DNA of 64,000 nt from Chaetomium olivaceum (Eukaryota; Ascomycota; Sordariomycetes; Sordariales; Chaetomiaceae), in the NCBI GenBank assembly GCA_039881045.1, contig JAYWVB010000025.1, positions 248,001 to 312,000 of the forward strand, given 5' to 3'. The notes beneath the pieces were generated by a model, which saw only the letters and a program-made list of their open reading frames with translations, was not told the DNA's origin and did no database searches. Shown in pieces: positions 9,887 to 19,930 of this stretch. Within the stretch, counting starts at the first letter, position 1, and every line of letters begins with the position of its first letter. A program made the translations under genes and the position numbers.

Positions 9887-10758
9887 GTTGAGTGCTGCTT
9901 GCAGAGATGGCGGCAATAGTGTGCCTATAAATTGTTGCGACTGCCAGCTTGCTTTCACATGCGCTTGGGACACATGCGTCAACTGGAAGACAGCGGCCAG
10001 CGGGAAGTAGCTGGCTTGGATATACTTGATGTCGGAGTTATCAAAGTCCGGCGGCTGAAATTGAGGCCTCGTCTAGCCTCGTTTGATAGCAGCTGAACAT
10101 GATCACGTTGTAGGAGCTGACTGGGAAAGGATAGGTTATCGGGGGTTCCAGATCCCCTGTTCATCACGTCTGCTTGTATCACTTCCATAGCTCCTCGCGT
10201 TCTCAAGCCCCAGAATTAGGGATTTTCTACATCAAGACCATCGATCATCATAGGGACCGTACTAACCACCACCAGTCTTTTGTCGACATCAACATTCGCA
10301 ATGGTGACAACCTCCCTGTCAACCTCGGTATCCCGGACAACCACCGCCTTTTCCTTGTCGAGAGCTGCACCACCTTTCACAGTTTTGCCATGTCTAACAG
10401 TTAGTTATTGTGAGACACTCCAAATTCGCTGTATAACTGCTGTTGGGTTCCCAAGTTCCAAGCTCCAAATTCCAACAGGGGGGAGCCCCCGCGTGGGATG
10501 ACGGGCATTTTGGCTCTTGGCACTAAGGCTGAAAGCGTACGTAGCATGGGGGGTTCACGGGAAGGATATACGTATGTACGTACCTTGCCGGATTTGCCTT
10601 ACATACCCACATACCTTGCCTTACGTACATACGCCCCTCCAAACCCTCCTGTCCCGTGGGATTCCTGCGGTGGCTTGGGCTGCCTGTCGGGCCCAGTCCG
10701 GCCCGTTCTTAACCTCTTGGCTCCTGCTGACCCGGCAAACTCGAGGTTCCGGGGCTGT

Positions 10759-10772
10759 CCTAACCTTGATGG
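10759..10772 (-). promoter_or_regulatory. Putative zinc-responsive motif, site 7
   Basis: The minus strand reads CCATCAAGGTTAGG, with a full core and divergent tail. It is about 190 bases upstream of the second ZIP transporter and 24 bases from site 8. Confidence 0.45.
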
Positions 10773-10782
10773 ATATCCGTGA

Positions 10783-10796
10783 GAGAACCTTGATGG
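10783..10796 (-). promoter_or_regulatory. Putative zinc-responsive motif, site 8
   Basis: The minus strand reads CCATCAAGGTTCTC, the exact consensus. It forms a direct pair with site 7, about 165 bases upstream of the second ZIP transporter. Confidence 0.55.
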
Positions 10797-10958
10797 ACAA
10801 TGTGAATCTGAATTTTGCTATTGACTTCAAATCTCCATCCTCCACCCTCGCTCCTATTTACGGTTCTCGGGGTCGCTTTTGACGCGCGCAACCATACTAC
10901 TTACACCGTCCGGGCTCTGGACGGGCATCACCGCCGTAGAGAAACCAAGTTACCAAAC

Positions 10959-12428
10959 ATGTTAAGCAAGACTCAACAACGGCGTGCCTTCAATGTCGTT
11001 GCTGCCGTGACTTTCTTTACGACTCTCATACTGCTGATGGGCTGGAGTACCATCTTCGGCGCGAATGGGTCACAATCATCCGTTCTATCTACCACACAAC
11101 GGACGGCCTGGGAGGGGCTGGCTCTGAAGATGGTGCGGGTGAGCGACATTGCCATTTCCATGCCGGAGTAGAGTATGCGCCGCCCGTCCCCCCTTTTCTT
11201 CCTTCCCTGGAAAAAGGGAACCGTTCCTGATGAAGAGATAGACATTGCGTCGGGGGCAAGGTCGACGCGTCGGCTTTGCGATGTGAGCGCATCGACCGAG
11301 ACTACAATATACCGCTCCGGGTCGGGGCATTGTTTGTGGTGTTGATAGCCAGTTCCATCGGTGTGTTTTACTTGCTTTCTTTACAATGTGATATGTGTAC
11401 GTTAACAGTATCCAGGCGTATATGGACCGATTCTTCTCGCGGCTATTCTGCCACCCAAGACCAGCGTCACTTCCGCGGTACTGAAACAGTTCGGCACTGG
11501 TGTCATTATCTCGACTGCGTTTGTTCATGTGAGTGCCCTATTCTGTGTGCTATAGAACCGTCACTAATGGCAGCCTCGTGAAGCTATTCACACACGGGAT
11601 CCTGATGTTTCAGAACGAATGTCTAGGCAAGCTTTCCTACGAGGCCACACCCGCTATGATTCTCATGGCTGGCGTTTTTGTATCCTTTTTGGCGGACTAT
11701 TCTGTACAGCAAATACTCCTATGGAGGTCGACAAGAAAGGGCGACACAGTTGATGAGGCCCCAAGGAAGTCTGCTGTTTCCGCAGAACTGGTCAATGTGG
11801 CCATACTCGAAGCTGGCATTATGTTCCATTCTCTGCGTAAGCCAAAACCCACCAGGCCCTTGAAACACAAATCAGTTACTTACCTTTGGCGATTATAGTT
11901 GTTGGCCTCACCTTAGTAGTCACAGCGGACGGTTTCTTCGTCACTCTAGCAATCGTAATCGTCTTCCACCAGGCCTTCGAAGGAATAGCCCTCGGGACTC
12001 GAATTGCCGCGCTCGGATCCCCCGGCCGGAGCGTGCCTGCGTTTGGGCACAGCCATCACCACTCTTACGAGCCGGAAGTCAACGGGGCGGTATTGGCTGA
12101 AGATGGTACAGGTTCTTCCAAGATTTCAACAGCCCGCAAGCTGCTCCTCGCGAGCGGCTTCGCCTTTGTCACACCCGTGGGGATGGCAGTTGGCATCTGC
12201 GTCCTGAAAGTCTTCAACGGGAATGACCCCTCCACCATTGTAGCCATTGGGTCAATCGATGCTTTCTCGGCTGGCATCTTGGTATGGGTTGGTATTGTTG
12301 AGATGTGGGCTCACGACTGGATGGCGGGCGGTGAAGTGGCACAGTTAGATGCTCGAGGGAGGATATTATGCTTGGCTGGGCTCCTAGGTGGGATGGTGAG
12401 TATGAGCGTGCTCGGTAAGTGGGCTTGA
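10959..12428 (+). CDS. ZIP-family zinc transporter, second copy
   Basis: Predicted zinc importer, paralogous to the minus-strand ZIP gene 4 kb away. Clear exons are about 10959-11172, 11242 to the SSI donor, the GVYGPILLA exon ending 11528, 11584-11836 and 11899-12428; all introns are GT-AG in conserved ZIP positions. An N-terminal hydrophobic segment (VVAAVTFFTTLILLMGW) is followed by a Cys/His motif HCHFHAGVEHC, then ERIDRDYNIPLRVGALFVVL, KQFGTGVIISTAFVH, the YEATPAMILMAGVFVSF membrane helix, VFHQAFEGIALGTRIAALG, the cytosolic HSHHH loop and C-terminal MSVLGKWA. It lacks the long repeated extension of the first ZIP protein. The N-terminal hydrophobic segment and the HCHFHAG motif are in different frames, so a one-base shift near 11085-11110 or an unseen intron is needed. 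Two motif copies sit within 200 bases upstream, in line with zinc control. Confidence 0.85.
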
Positions 12429-12879
12429 CAGGGTCGCGCTATAGAGATAGAGTAGCAATATGTGTTAGGTACAGTCCAAAACAACGCTTTTGTTGCCACT
12501 TTCTTCAAAGTAGCCGCCTCCCTCGGCCTGTTCATAATTCTGACCACATACATAAAGGTACCACTTAGCTCAGCCATTGAATCCAGCCATTCAACGTCGT
12601 TTCCGACCACCCCTTTAAGATTCCCCGTCTCGAGAGGGGAGGAAGAGGCTGCTCGTCGGAGTCACTGATGACCCGAGCACCCACATGCTAAGACGAGTTG
12701 CCTTGGGCTGTGTAACACACCTGGCTATCAAGGTTCTCAGCTCGCAGCCCCAAGCAATGATCATAAGCTATAACTAAGTACCCAATATTTCAGCAGTGTT
12801 GACATGATTGTGCTAACCATCTGAGAATAGGTAGCCACCACACTTACAGAAGACACCTCTAAGACAAGACACCGCAACC
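12429..12879. other. Intergenic upstream of the methyltransferase
   Basis: No gene is seen. One motif copy is at 12725-12738. Confidence 0.6.
12725..12738 (+). promoter_or_regulatory. Putative zinc-responsive motif, site 9
   Basis: Reads CTATCAAGGTTCTC, identical to site 4. It is about 150 bases upstream of the methyltransferase start. Confidence 0.5.
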
Positions 12880-13816
12880 ATGACCACCGAACAACCCCAA
12901 CCCAAGACGGCTGTCGAGCACTTCAACGCCTCAGCCGAATCCTACGAAAAGTACACGGGCGGCTGCACCCGCGAGCTCGCACGCGCCATTCTCAACCTCC
13001 CCCAGCTAGCCGACGTCGGCGCCCCCGGCTCCGTCATACTCGACAACGCCTGCGGCACGGGCATCGTCACCGAGGAGCTCATCCAACGCCACCTTCTCAA
13101 CAACAAAAACAAAAACCACCCCGAAACCACCACCACCCCCCCCATCACAATCCACGCCGTCGACGCCGCCCCCAACATGCTAACCCTCACGCAACAAAAA
13201 CTCTCCACCCTCCCGGGACCACCCCCCCCCCCCAAACTACAGCGTAACAACACACCATGCCCGGGGAGCGCCTCCATTTCCCCGACCACACCTTCACCCA
13301 CAGCCTGACCAACCTGGGCATCCCCTTCTTCACGTCGCCCGCCGCGGGCGCCGCCGAGATCTACCGCACGCTGCAGCCCAACGGCGGCGGCGGCGGCGGC
13401 GTCGCCGTCGTCAGCTCGTGGACGGACCTCGGCTATCTCGACCCGTGATCCGGGCCGCGCAGCGCGCGGTCCGCCCCGACGACCCGCCTTACCAGCTGCC
13501 GCTGGCGGCGGAGTGGTTCGAGCGGGGGTATCTGAGCGGGGTGATGGTGCGCGGCGGGTTTGACGCTGATAAGGTTGTGGAGGAGGAGGAGGGGGTGAGG
13601 GTGCATTATGGGGCGGGGACGGTGGGGGGGTGGTGGAGTTGTTGATGCATTCGTTTAGGGGCGGTGTGTGCGGGTTGGGAGGAGGACGAGAAGGTGAGGT
13701 TTGGGGAAGTGGTGAGGGAAAAGGTGGAGGGGGTGGTGGAGGAGTATGTTATGCCGGATGGGGAGAGGGGGGTGGGGATTCCGATGATGGCGGCAGTGGC
13801 GATTTGTAGGAAGTGA
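12880..13816 (+). CDS. Class I SAM-dependent methyltransferase; frame repeatedly interrupted
   Basis: The start at 12880 begins MTTEQPQPKTAVEHFNASAE. SAM-binding motif I is VILDNACGTGIVTEEL, and IHAVDAAPNML fits motif II. Later pieces (GERLHFPDHTFTHSLTNLGI, AEIYRTLQPNGG, SSWTDLGYL, AAEWFERGYLSGVMVRGGF) and the C-terminal PDGERGVGIPMMAAVAICRK are typical of fungal UbiE-like small-molecule methyltransferases, often found in secondary-metabolite loci. The expected length is about 300 aa. At least four frame changes are required: after the 12-base C run at 13222-13233, near 13251, at 13442-13446, at 13621-13632 and near 13656-13662. All lie in G/C runs. Either the gene is decaying or the assembly is poor in these runs; similar breaks in essential genes favour the second. 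Its substrate is unknown. A motif copy at about -150 links it to the neighbouring zinc genes. Confidence 0.7.
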
Positions 13817-14098
13817 GAAAGAAGCTGGCACGGACTCCTTTCCACGGCCGCGGATGGCTTTGGTCGGGTTTGTGAGAGCACGGCTTCCGTTTTGGCGCCA
13901 GTTATATATGTACACCTCTTCGAGAACTGCCAAGTAGGACTTCTACCTGAGAATTGACGTGTGATTTGCGCCTCACTGTTGCAATACGGATCCGAATCCA
14001 TTGACGGTTTAACTTCTTCCAAATTCCTAGTTCGGTATCTCTCTCGCTCTTCTCTAGCCCAAGCCTGCCGAGCATACCACCCCAAACACCGGCCCCCC

Positions 14099-16089
14099 TC
14101 ACAACTTGGTACTCTTGACCAGCCCCGTCTTGATACCCGACAACTCGCCCTGGTACCCGCCCGGGCCCTCGCCACCCTTGTACACGGCCTTGACGCTGCG
14201 TAGCTTCTTCTGCTTCTCCTCGTACTTCATCCGCTTCTTGACACGCGGGTTGCGCACCTCCTTCTTGCGGTGGGGCGTCAGCCCCTTGTTCTTCTGAATC
14301 TGGTACGTGATCTGTCGCTTGCCGTCCGCCCCGACCGTCGACTCCTCCACGACCCGCTCGCCCTTGCGCGCCTTGGCCAGAGCGTCGTACCGCGCCGCCT
14401 TGTCCGCCCGCTTCTTCTGCGCTCCGTGCGCCACCATGTCGTAGTATTCGTCCTCGTCGCCGCGTACCTGCCGGGCCACCGCGTCGTCACCGTCGCTGTC
14501 GTCGCCGCCCAGATCCGCGCCCAGCTTGCTGCCCTTCTTCCCGCGGTTTTCGGCTTCGCGATTGAGGCGGGCTTGGCGGTCTCGCTATGAGGGGGTCAGT
14601 GGATGCATATAAAAAAGGACACCCTGTAGGTAGGGTCAACTTACGAATCGTTCGCGGTATGGAATATCCATATCACCACCTGCGTCGCGACCGGCGCCGG
14701 CTCGCTTGTTGGCCTTCTGGACAATCTGTGAAGTGTAGAACTTAAGCGTCTTCTTCCGGCGGGCCTTGTCAGCGGCTGTGCGAGCGTCGAGCGCCTCTTC
14801 CTCGCCGAAATCAGAACGGTTGTCATCGTCGGCCGCCTCAGCCGAGGCAACAGGCGCAGAAGCAGTCTTGCCGGCCTTCTTGGTGCTCTTGAGCAGCGTC
14901 GACAGGTCCGCCAAGGACTGTTCAATGGCCTGGGCCTTCCGGGCGGCATCTGCCTCCTTCTTCTTGTTCGCCTTGATCTCCGCCTTGGAAAGCTTCTCGC
15001 CTCTTCGCTTTGGCGCCGACGTGACGTCAAGCATCTCGAGATCGTCGTCCTCGGGCGGCGAGAGCATACCAGTGGCAGGGGCAGACGACTTTGTTGAGCT
15101 GAACTGCTTCGCCTTCAACCAGGCCTCGCGGCACTCCATCAAAGTCTCCATAACCTCATGGTCCCTGAGTTCTGATGGGTTTAGCGTCGCTGGTGACCCG
15201 TTGCCATCACGCGAGGGTGATGTGAGGATGGCAAAGTAGCTTGCCAACGCAGCAACGTAGCACCCCAGGAGCCAGGACTTGACCACCTCCAGCGACTTGG
15301 CAGGTTTCCCCTCGGCCTCTTTTTGTAATGTCGGAAGGAGGGGCTGCAATTCCCTGAACTCGTCCACCAGGTAGTCGAATTCCGGGTACCGGGCTTGTAA
15401 GAGCTTGTACCTCTCTTCATGGCCCATGTCCTCGGTCACCTCAACTTCCTTCAACACTTCGATCACAACTTCGTCTTCGCCCCCAGTTTGTTCTTTTGGC
15501 ACTAGCCATTCGCTTTCATCAAAGGCGAAATCAGCCTCCTGCATTTTGGCCAACTTCTTCGCCTGAAGACGCTTTGCCTCTGCCTCTTCTTCCTAGAATG
15601 CTTGTTAGTGCCAGTTGTGTGACATTTAGACATAAAAGCAACTTACCAAGGCATCGGCCTCTGTCTCGATATTATCCGCATCGTAATACTCCTTTCTTGA
15701 AGAACCCCACACCCCTCATCACCCTCTTCTTCCCCCGCCTTCTCTTCGTCCTCTGATAAATCCTCGTCTCTTGCGCTAGGCTTCTTGCCCCCCTTCCCCT
15801 TGGCCGGCGTCTTCTCTTCCTCCTCTTCGCTCTCTTCCGACTCATCCTCGCCCAGGATCTCCTCTTCCGAGACTTCTAGGAACGCATCCTCCTTCTCCTG
15901 CCTCTTGAGGCGCTTGGAGCGCGGCTGTTCATCGTCGTCAAAGTCGATGCGATCCTGGTTGGCCCAGTACTCGTCCTCGGAGTCGGCAACGTCTTCGTAG
16001 GTTTTGATGGTGAGGCGCGCGTCCTTGGCGTCGATGTCGCGGGGACCGCTGGGTTCGGCCTTGCGCGGGGCCTTTCTCTTTTTAGCCAT
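14099..16089 (-). CDS. SAS10: Sas10/Utp3-family U3 snoRNP-associated protein
   Basis: Nucleolar small-subunit processome component needed for 18S rRNA maturation. Three exons (16089-15647, 15592-14645, 14584-14099) with clean GT-AG introns give about 625 aa. The N-terminus (MAKKRKAPRKAEP) is basic, then long acidic stretches (ESEESEEEEEK) follow. The middle has the Sas10/Utp3/C1D domain (YKLLQARYPEFDYLVDEF, LLPTLQKEA, SWLLGCYVAALASYFAIL). The C-terminus is the highly conserved basic Sas10 domain: KNKGLTPHRKKEVRNPRVKK, then MKYEEKQKKLRSVKAVYKGG and GYQGELSGIKTGLVKSTKL. One two-base shift near 15705-15715 (a TG repeat beside GGGG) is needed to join GDEG to SSRKEYYDADNIETEADAL. As this gene should be essential, I take that as a sequence error. 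It is divergent from TSC10. Confidence 0.93.
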
Positions 16090-16518
16090 GTTGGAGGGGG
16101 GTACTGGGGGTTGAGGTTGTGGGAGTAAGAACGAGAGTCGTTACAAGCCGTGGCTGTAGACAACAATTGCAAATTGTGTTGTTTTGCGCTGGCTCACAGT
16201 GTGGGGTTTGTCGTTGCGAAGGCTTCACTGATCCAAAGTCCACGGCAGAACTTTTTTTCTGGTGACCGCCCAGAAGTGGACGAACTGGCCCCACCTTTCC
16301 CGCCTGGCCGCCCCGCTGTTGTGCAGGCTCGGCAGGGACCCTTGGGCGACCCACAAGTCGCGGAAGGGAGGTTGACGTGGGGCCTTCAATCCGAGCCGGT
16401 GTCGAAGCCAATCAAACGCCTGTTAACGAGTTACTGTGTAACGACAATCGGATAGGAGGTTGAAGCTCGCACTTAGTCTCACTGACCAGAAATCATCGGT
16501 GGCATCGAACCCTCCCTC
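16090..16518. other. Divergent promoter region SAS10 / TSC10
   Basis: A compact 430-bp shared upstream region. No gene and no clear known motif is seen. Confidence 0.7.
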
Positions 16519-17647
16519 ATGGATATTCTCCAAAGGCTAGGTATCCCTCTGCCCGTTGCTACCGGCACTCTAGGCCTCATCATAGCACTCATCGCAAGCA
16601 TGGGTTTATTTGGACGAAAGAACCAGTTGCCCGTCGATGGCCGGGTAAGTGATGAAAACAAAACAATTACATAAGCTTTCATATATTAACTATTAACTCT
16701 GTTTTCAGACGGTTCTCATCACCGGCGCCTCCGAAGGCATGGGCCGCAGCGCCGCTGTCCAGCTCGCTGCTAAGGGTGCCCACGTCATCCTCGTGTCCCG
16801 CAATGTCGGCCGCCTCGAGGAAGCCCTCGCCGAGGTCAAAGCCGCCGCCTCCTCCCCAGCCACCCAGCGCTTCACCTACATCTCGGCCGACGTCTCTGAA
16901 CCGGACTACGCCTCCGCCGTGATTGCCGAGGCCATCGCCTGGAACGGCGGCCGCAGCCCCGACATCGTCTGGTGCATCGCCGGCATGTCCACGCCCCTGC
17001 TCTGGACCGACGACAACGCCATGGCCGCCGCGCGCCGCAACATGGACGTCAACTACTTCGGCTCGGCCGAGATGTCGCGCGCCATCCTGCGCGAGTGGCT
17101 CAACCCCGAAAACCGCGACACCACCACCAACCGACCTGAGCCCAAGCACATCATCTTCACCGCCTCGGTGCTGGCCTTCTTCGCCATTGTCGGGTACGGG
17201 CCTTACACGCCGTCCAAATGGGCGCTGCGCGGGCTCGCCGACACCCTGGCCATGGAGGTTAACCTGTACCCTGAAACCCCCATCAAAGTGCACGTGGTCT
17301 TTCCCGGCACCATCACCAGCCCGGGGCTCGAGCGCGAGAACCAGACCAAGCCCGCCATCACGGCCGAACTGGAGAAGGACGAGCCGCCCGAGACGCCCGA
17401 GACGGTTGCCCGCCGCGCTATTGCGGGCCTCGAGCGCGGTGAGTACTTTGTGGCGGTGTCGTTCCTGGGTAATTTGATGCGCTGTGGTGTTATGGGCGGG
17501 TCGCTGAGGAATAACTGGCTGTTTGACACGCTGCTGGGGTGGTTGGTGCCGGTGATTTACTTCTTTGTGCTGGGGAGTATGAACGGGCAGGTGAGAGGGT
17601 GGGCGAAGACCCATGGGCATCCGGCGAAGACTGTGAAAGGGACGTAA
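16519..17647 (+). CDS. TSC10: 3-ketodihydrosphingosine reductase (Tsc10/Ksr1, SDR family)
   Basis: Reduces 3-ketodihydrosphingosine to dihydrosphingosine with NADPH, the second step of sphingolipid synthesis, at the ER membrane. Exon 1 (16519-16644) encodes an N-terminal hydrophobic segment (ATGTLGLIIALIASMGLF). Exon 2 (16709-17647) encodes the short-chain dehydrogenase domain. The product is 354 aa. Visible motifs are the cofactor loop TVLITGASEGMGRSAAVQLA, the IVWCIAGMS strand (NNAG equivalent), the FTASVLAFFAIVGYGPYTPS catalytic region with Tyr-x3-Lys (YTPSK), and a C-terminal hydrophobic stretch (LLGWLVPVIYFFVLGSM). The frame is intact across the whole gene. Confidence 0.93.
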
Positions 17648-18526
17648 TGTGTGTTGGGCAAGGCGTAATAATAATTAGGGGACATCTACGAGAAGTGAAG
17701 GGAGCCGTTTGCGGCAAAACGGTTGTATACCTTGTTGGTTATTTTCTTTTAATGCTGTACGAGAGCGTATTTTACTCATCTATTCTGCAGGCTTTATCAT
17801 TCCGTTTGATCTAATCTTAAAAGAGGGAGCATTTCCGGACCGTAGCCACAGGTCCCCATGGGTCGTATCACATAGCTTCTTTCCCTACCTACCTTATACA
17901 TACATAACACAACTTAAAGGAAGGGTTAAGAAACACAGAAAAAGGTAAAAAGACAGAAGGAAAATAAGGAAATAAGAAACGGAAAATAAAGGAAAAGGAT
18001 GGGGATTTCCTCTTCTTTCCATCATTCTGTTTCTTCGCAAAGACTTTATTTTTTGGACTTGCAAGGTGCTCGTTTGTTAATTTGCCAACTGTTTCCGCGT
18101 CAAAGACATGTAGAAAGTTGTCGTACAAACTGCAGACAAAGCCACGGCTACTTGCACATTGATGCCTTTGAAATGTAAATAGAGTCAAGTATTCTAGAGA
18201 ATGGTCGGCCATGCACGAAATACACAATACCTGGAAAGAAACCCATTGTTCCAGGTTTTGCTGTACGGAGGAGAGGTCCATGCACAGACCAGCTGTAAGT
18301 ACCCACAGTTCTCGAGTCACTTGAACAGGCCTCTTTCATTGGGCAATCCCATAAAATTCTCCGCCGGGCAGCCACGCTTCCTTCGCGGTCCAGCTTCTTT
18401 CAACTCACGACCCAAAAATACCTGCCTTACAGCTGACGACAGCTGCTCGACTACAGCGATCCCTACCGACACCAGCCATCGCGAGCCGTTTCTGGGACTA
18501 TTTTGATATTCCTTCCGGGCACGAGC
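17648..18526. other. Intergenic with one copy of a dispersed repeat
   Basis: No gene is seen. It contains the repeat at 17824-17910 followed by an A/G-rich stretch to about 18000. Confidence 0.6.
17824..17910 (+). repeat. Dispersed repeat, copy A
   Basis: The segment from GAGCATTTCCGGACCGTA to TATACATACATAAC matches 54329-54382 almost base for base. The difference is an extra 23 bases flanked by CGTA in this copy and a few substitutions, mainly C/T and A/G. Both copies are followed by an A/G-rich tract of about 100 bases. It is probably a degenerate transposon end or solo LTR; the type is unknown. Confidence 0.6.
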
Positions 18527-19930
18527 ATGAAATCGTCTGTCATCCGCTCGCAACGCGGTCGACCAAGTAAGGTGACGAAGTCGGCCCCGACACCACGCGG
18601 CCGCACCCCGCGCCAGGTGGCAGCACACTTGGCTGCCCAAGAAGACCACACCCAGGTTCACAACCTAGGAAATCAGAGCCACGCTCATTCTCACCCTCAC
18701 GGACAGGTTCACGGTCACGGTCATAGTCACGACCTGTCCGACGAACTCAAGGGCGATCCCGCTTCCGTGTTTGACGACGTGAGGATGGGCGCTGAGGATT
18801 ATGCTGTCGCCGCGGCTGCTGCTGTTATGGACACCGACCTCACAGAGGATGCCCACGGCGAGGCCGAGGCTGAGGCCGACATGGACGATGATGATGGTAC
18901 CGGGGGCCCTTCTGGCCTGCCACATGTCGACCTTACGGCCGCCAACATTCTAGCTAACGGTGGTGCCGGCCCCCCAGGAAGCGCCATGTCTCAACCAGTC
19001 CAGGAGCAGCTGCAGGAAATGCAGCAGAACTTGGCACATGCCCAGCATGCTCATCAGCATCAGCACCAGCATCAGCATCAGCACCCTTCCCACCAGCATC
19101 ACCAACCACCAGCCCAGATGGGCACCCCGCAACAGATGCAGCCCGGCCACCAAGGGATGGACGGGCCCATGGTAAAAACGACCGAGGATCTCGCACGAGA
19201 CTCCGGGTACGGCGACCTCAACGTGGAGAGCGCCTTGGCCAAGCGCCTAGCGAGGGATCCAGGTCAGCGCCTCGCCCAGCAGCGCCGACCGGAACAGGTC
19301 CTCAACCTAGCGCGGCGTAGCAACGTCGAGGCCTTGTTCGCCCACATCGCTGGGGAGCCCGCTCGTATCCCCTGCAAAAACTGCCACAAAGGCCACGGCC
19401 CGTGGACTAGCTGCGTAGTAGTCGACGGCCAGATGTGTGGGAGTTGTGCCAATTGCTGGTTCAACGCTAGTGGTGCTCGGTGCAGCTTTCACGGTAAGTC
19501 CACATCGAATCGGATAAACAAGCAGCTTCTGACATCGCATGACCTGTTTGCAGAGACGCGCAATCCTCAGGCTGTCCCACAGCATCCCACCATCTTGCCA
19601 GCCGCCACTGCTAGCCTGACCAACGACCCTACCTATCGCTTTGCCGCCGCCTCCCACCCGTTGCTGCAGCCTCACGGCCCTGCGATGGGAGGTGTCAGCC
19701 ATCCCGGGGGGTTACTGATTAACAATCCAGTGCTCCAGGGGATGGTGAACAGAGCCATGGTCGAGGTCCGCCAGGCTGACAAGGCCACCCGTCAGCTTAT
19801 CCAGATCGAGATCGCGGCGAAGCAGTTGGCTCTGCAGATTGTCGAATGCGAGGAGATGGTGAACGGCCAGGAACAGCCCGGCGGGCCGGTGCCGGGGCAG
19901 CAGGTCATGGGCGACGACTCCGGGGCTTAG
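18527..19930 (+). CDS. DUF3716-like Cys-rich fungal protein with His/Gln tract
   Basis: Two exons (18527-19493 and 19554-19930) encode about 447 aa. The start MKSSVIRSQRGRPSKVTKSA is the first ATG and opens an AT-hook-like basic segment (RGRPSKV). Next come a His-rich stretch (HSHPHGQVHGHGHSHD), an acidic region, and a His/Gln tract. The conserved core is a Cys cluster: IPCKNCHKGHGPWTSC, then MCGSCANCWFNASGARCSFH. This spacing is that of the fungal-only DUF3716 domain, probably zinc-binding. The tail (VNRAMVEVRQADKATRQLIQ) looks like a coiled coil. The intron is 60 nt and has no stop in frame, so retention would insert 20 residues straight after the Cys cluster. The gene is unbroken. Its function is not known; a chromatin or transcription role would fit the AT-hook-like start, but that is a guess. 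Confidence 0.8.
   Translation: MKSSVIRSQRGRPSKVTKSAPTPRGRTPRQVAAHLAAQEDHTQVHNLGNQSHAHSHPHGQVHGHGHSHDLSDELKGDPASVFDDVRMGAEDYAVAAAAAVMDTDLTEDAHGEAEAEADMDDDDGTGGPSGLPHVDLTAANILANGGAGPPGSAMSQPVQEQLQEMQQNLAHAQHAHQHQHQHQHQHPSHQHHQPPAQMGTPQQMQPGHQGMDGPMVKTTEDLARDSGYGDLNVESALAKRLARDPGQRLAQQRRPEQVLNLARRSNVEALFAHIAGEPARIPCKNCHKGHGPWTSCVVVDGQMCGSCANCWFNASGARCSFHGKSTSNRINKQLLTSHDLFAETRNPQAVPQHPTILPAATASLTNDPTYRFAAASHPLLQPHGPAMGGVSHPGGLLINNPVLQGMVNRAMVEVRQADKATRQLIQIEIAAKQLALQIVECEEMVNGQEQPGGPVPGQQVMGDDSGA

Larger units (their letters stand above)
9887..10958. other. Intergenic upstream of the second ZIP gene
   Basis: About 1.07 kb. It contains two YATCAAGGT motifs close to the ZIP start (10759-10772, 10783-10796) and a TACGTAC/ACATAC-rich stretch at about 10570-10632. 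The minus-strand frame at about 9900-10200 has a few protein-like words but no recognisable family, and I do not call it. Confidence 0.55.

Noticed and set aside
12880..13816. Calling the methyltransferase a true pseudogene
   Set aside because: All breaks are indels in G/C runs and comparable indels occur in essential genes of the same window. There are no in-frame nonsense substitutions of the kind RIP would cause.
1520..13816. A classical PKS/NRPS or isocyanide-synthase metabolite cluster
   Set aside because: No ketosynthase, adenylation, condensation or isocyanide-synthase motif is present in the window. Only tailoring-type enzymes are seen.
16679..17620. Long open frame (over 300 codons) on the minus strand
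   Set aside because: It lies exactly antisense to the well-supported TSC10 gene and is an effect of GC-rich codon use. It has no domain.
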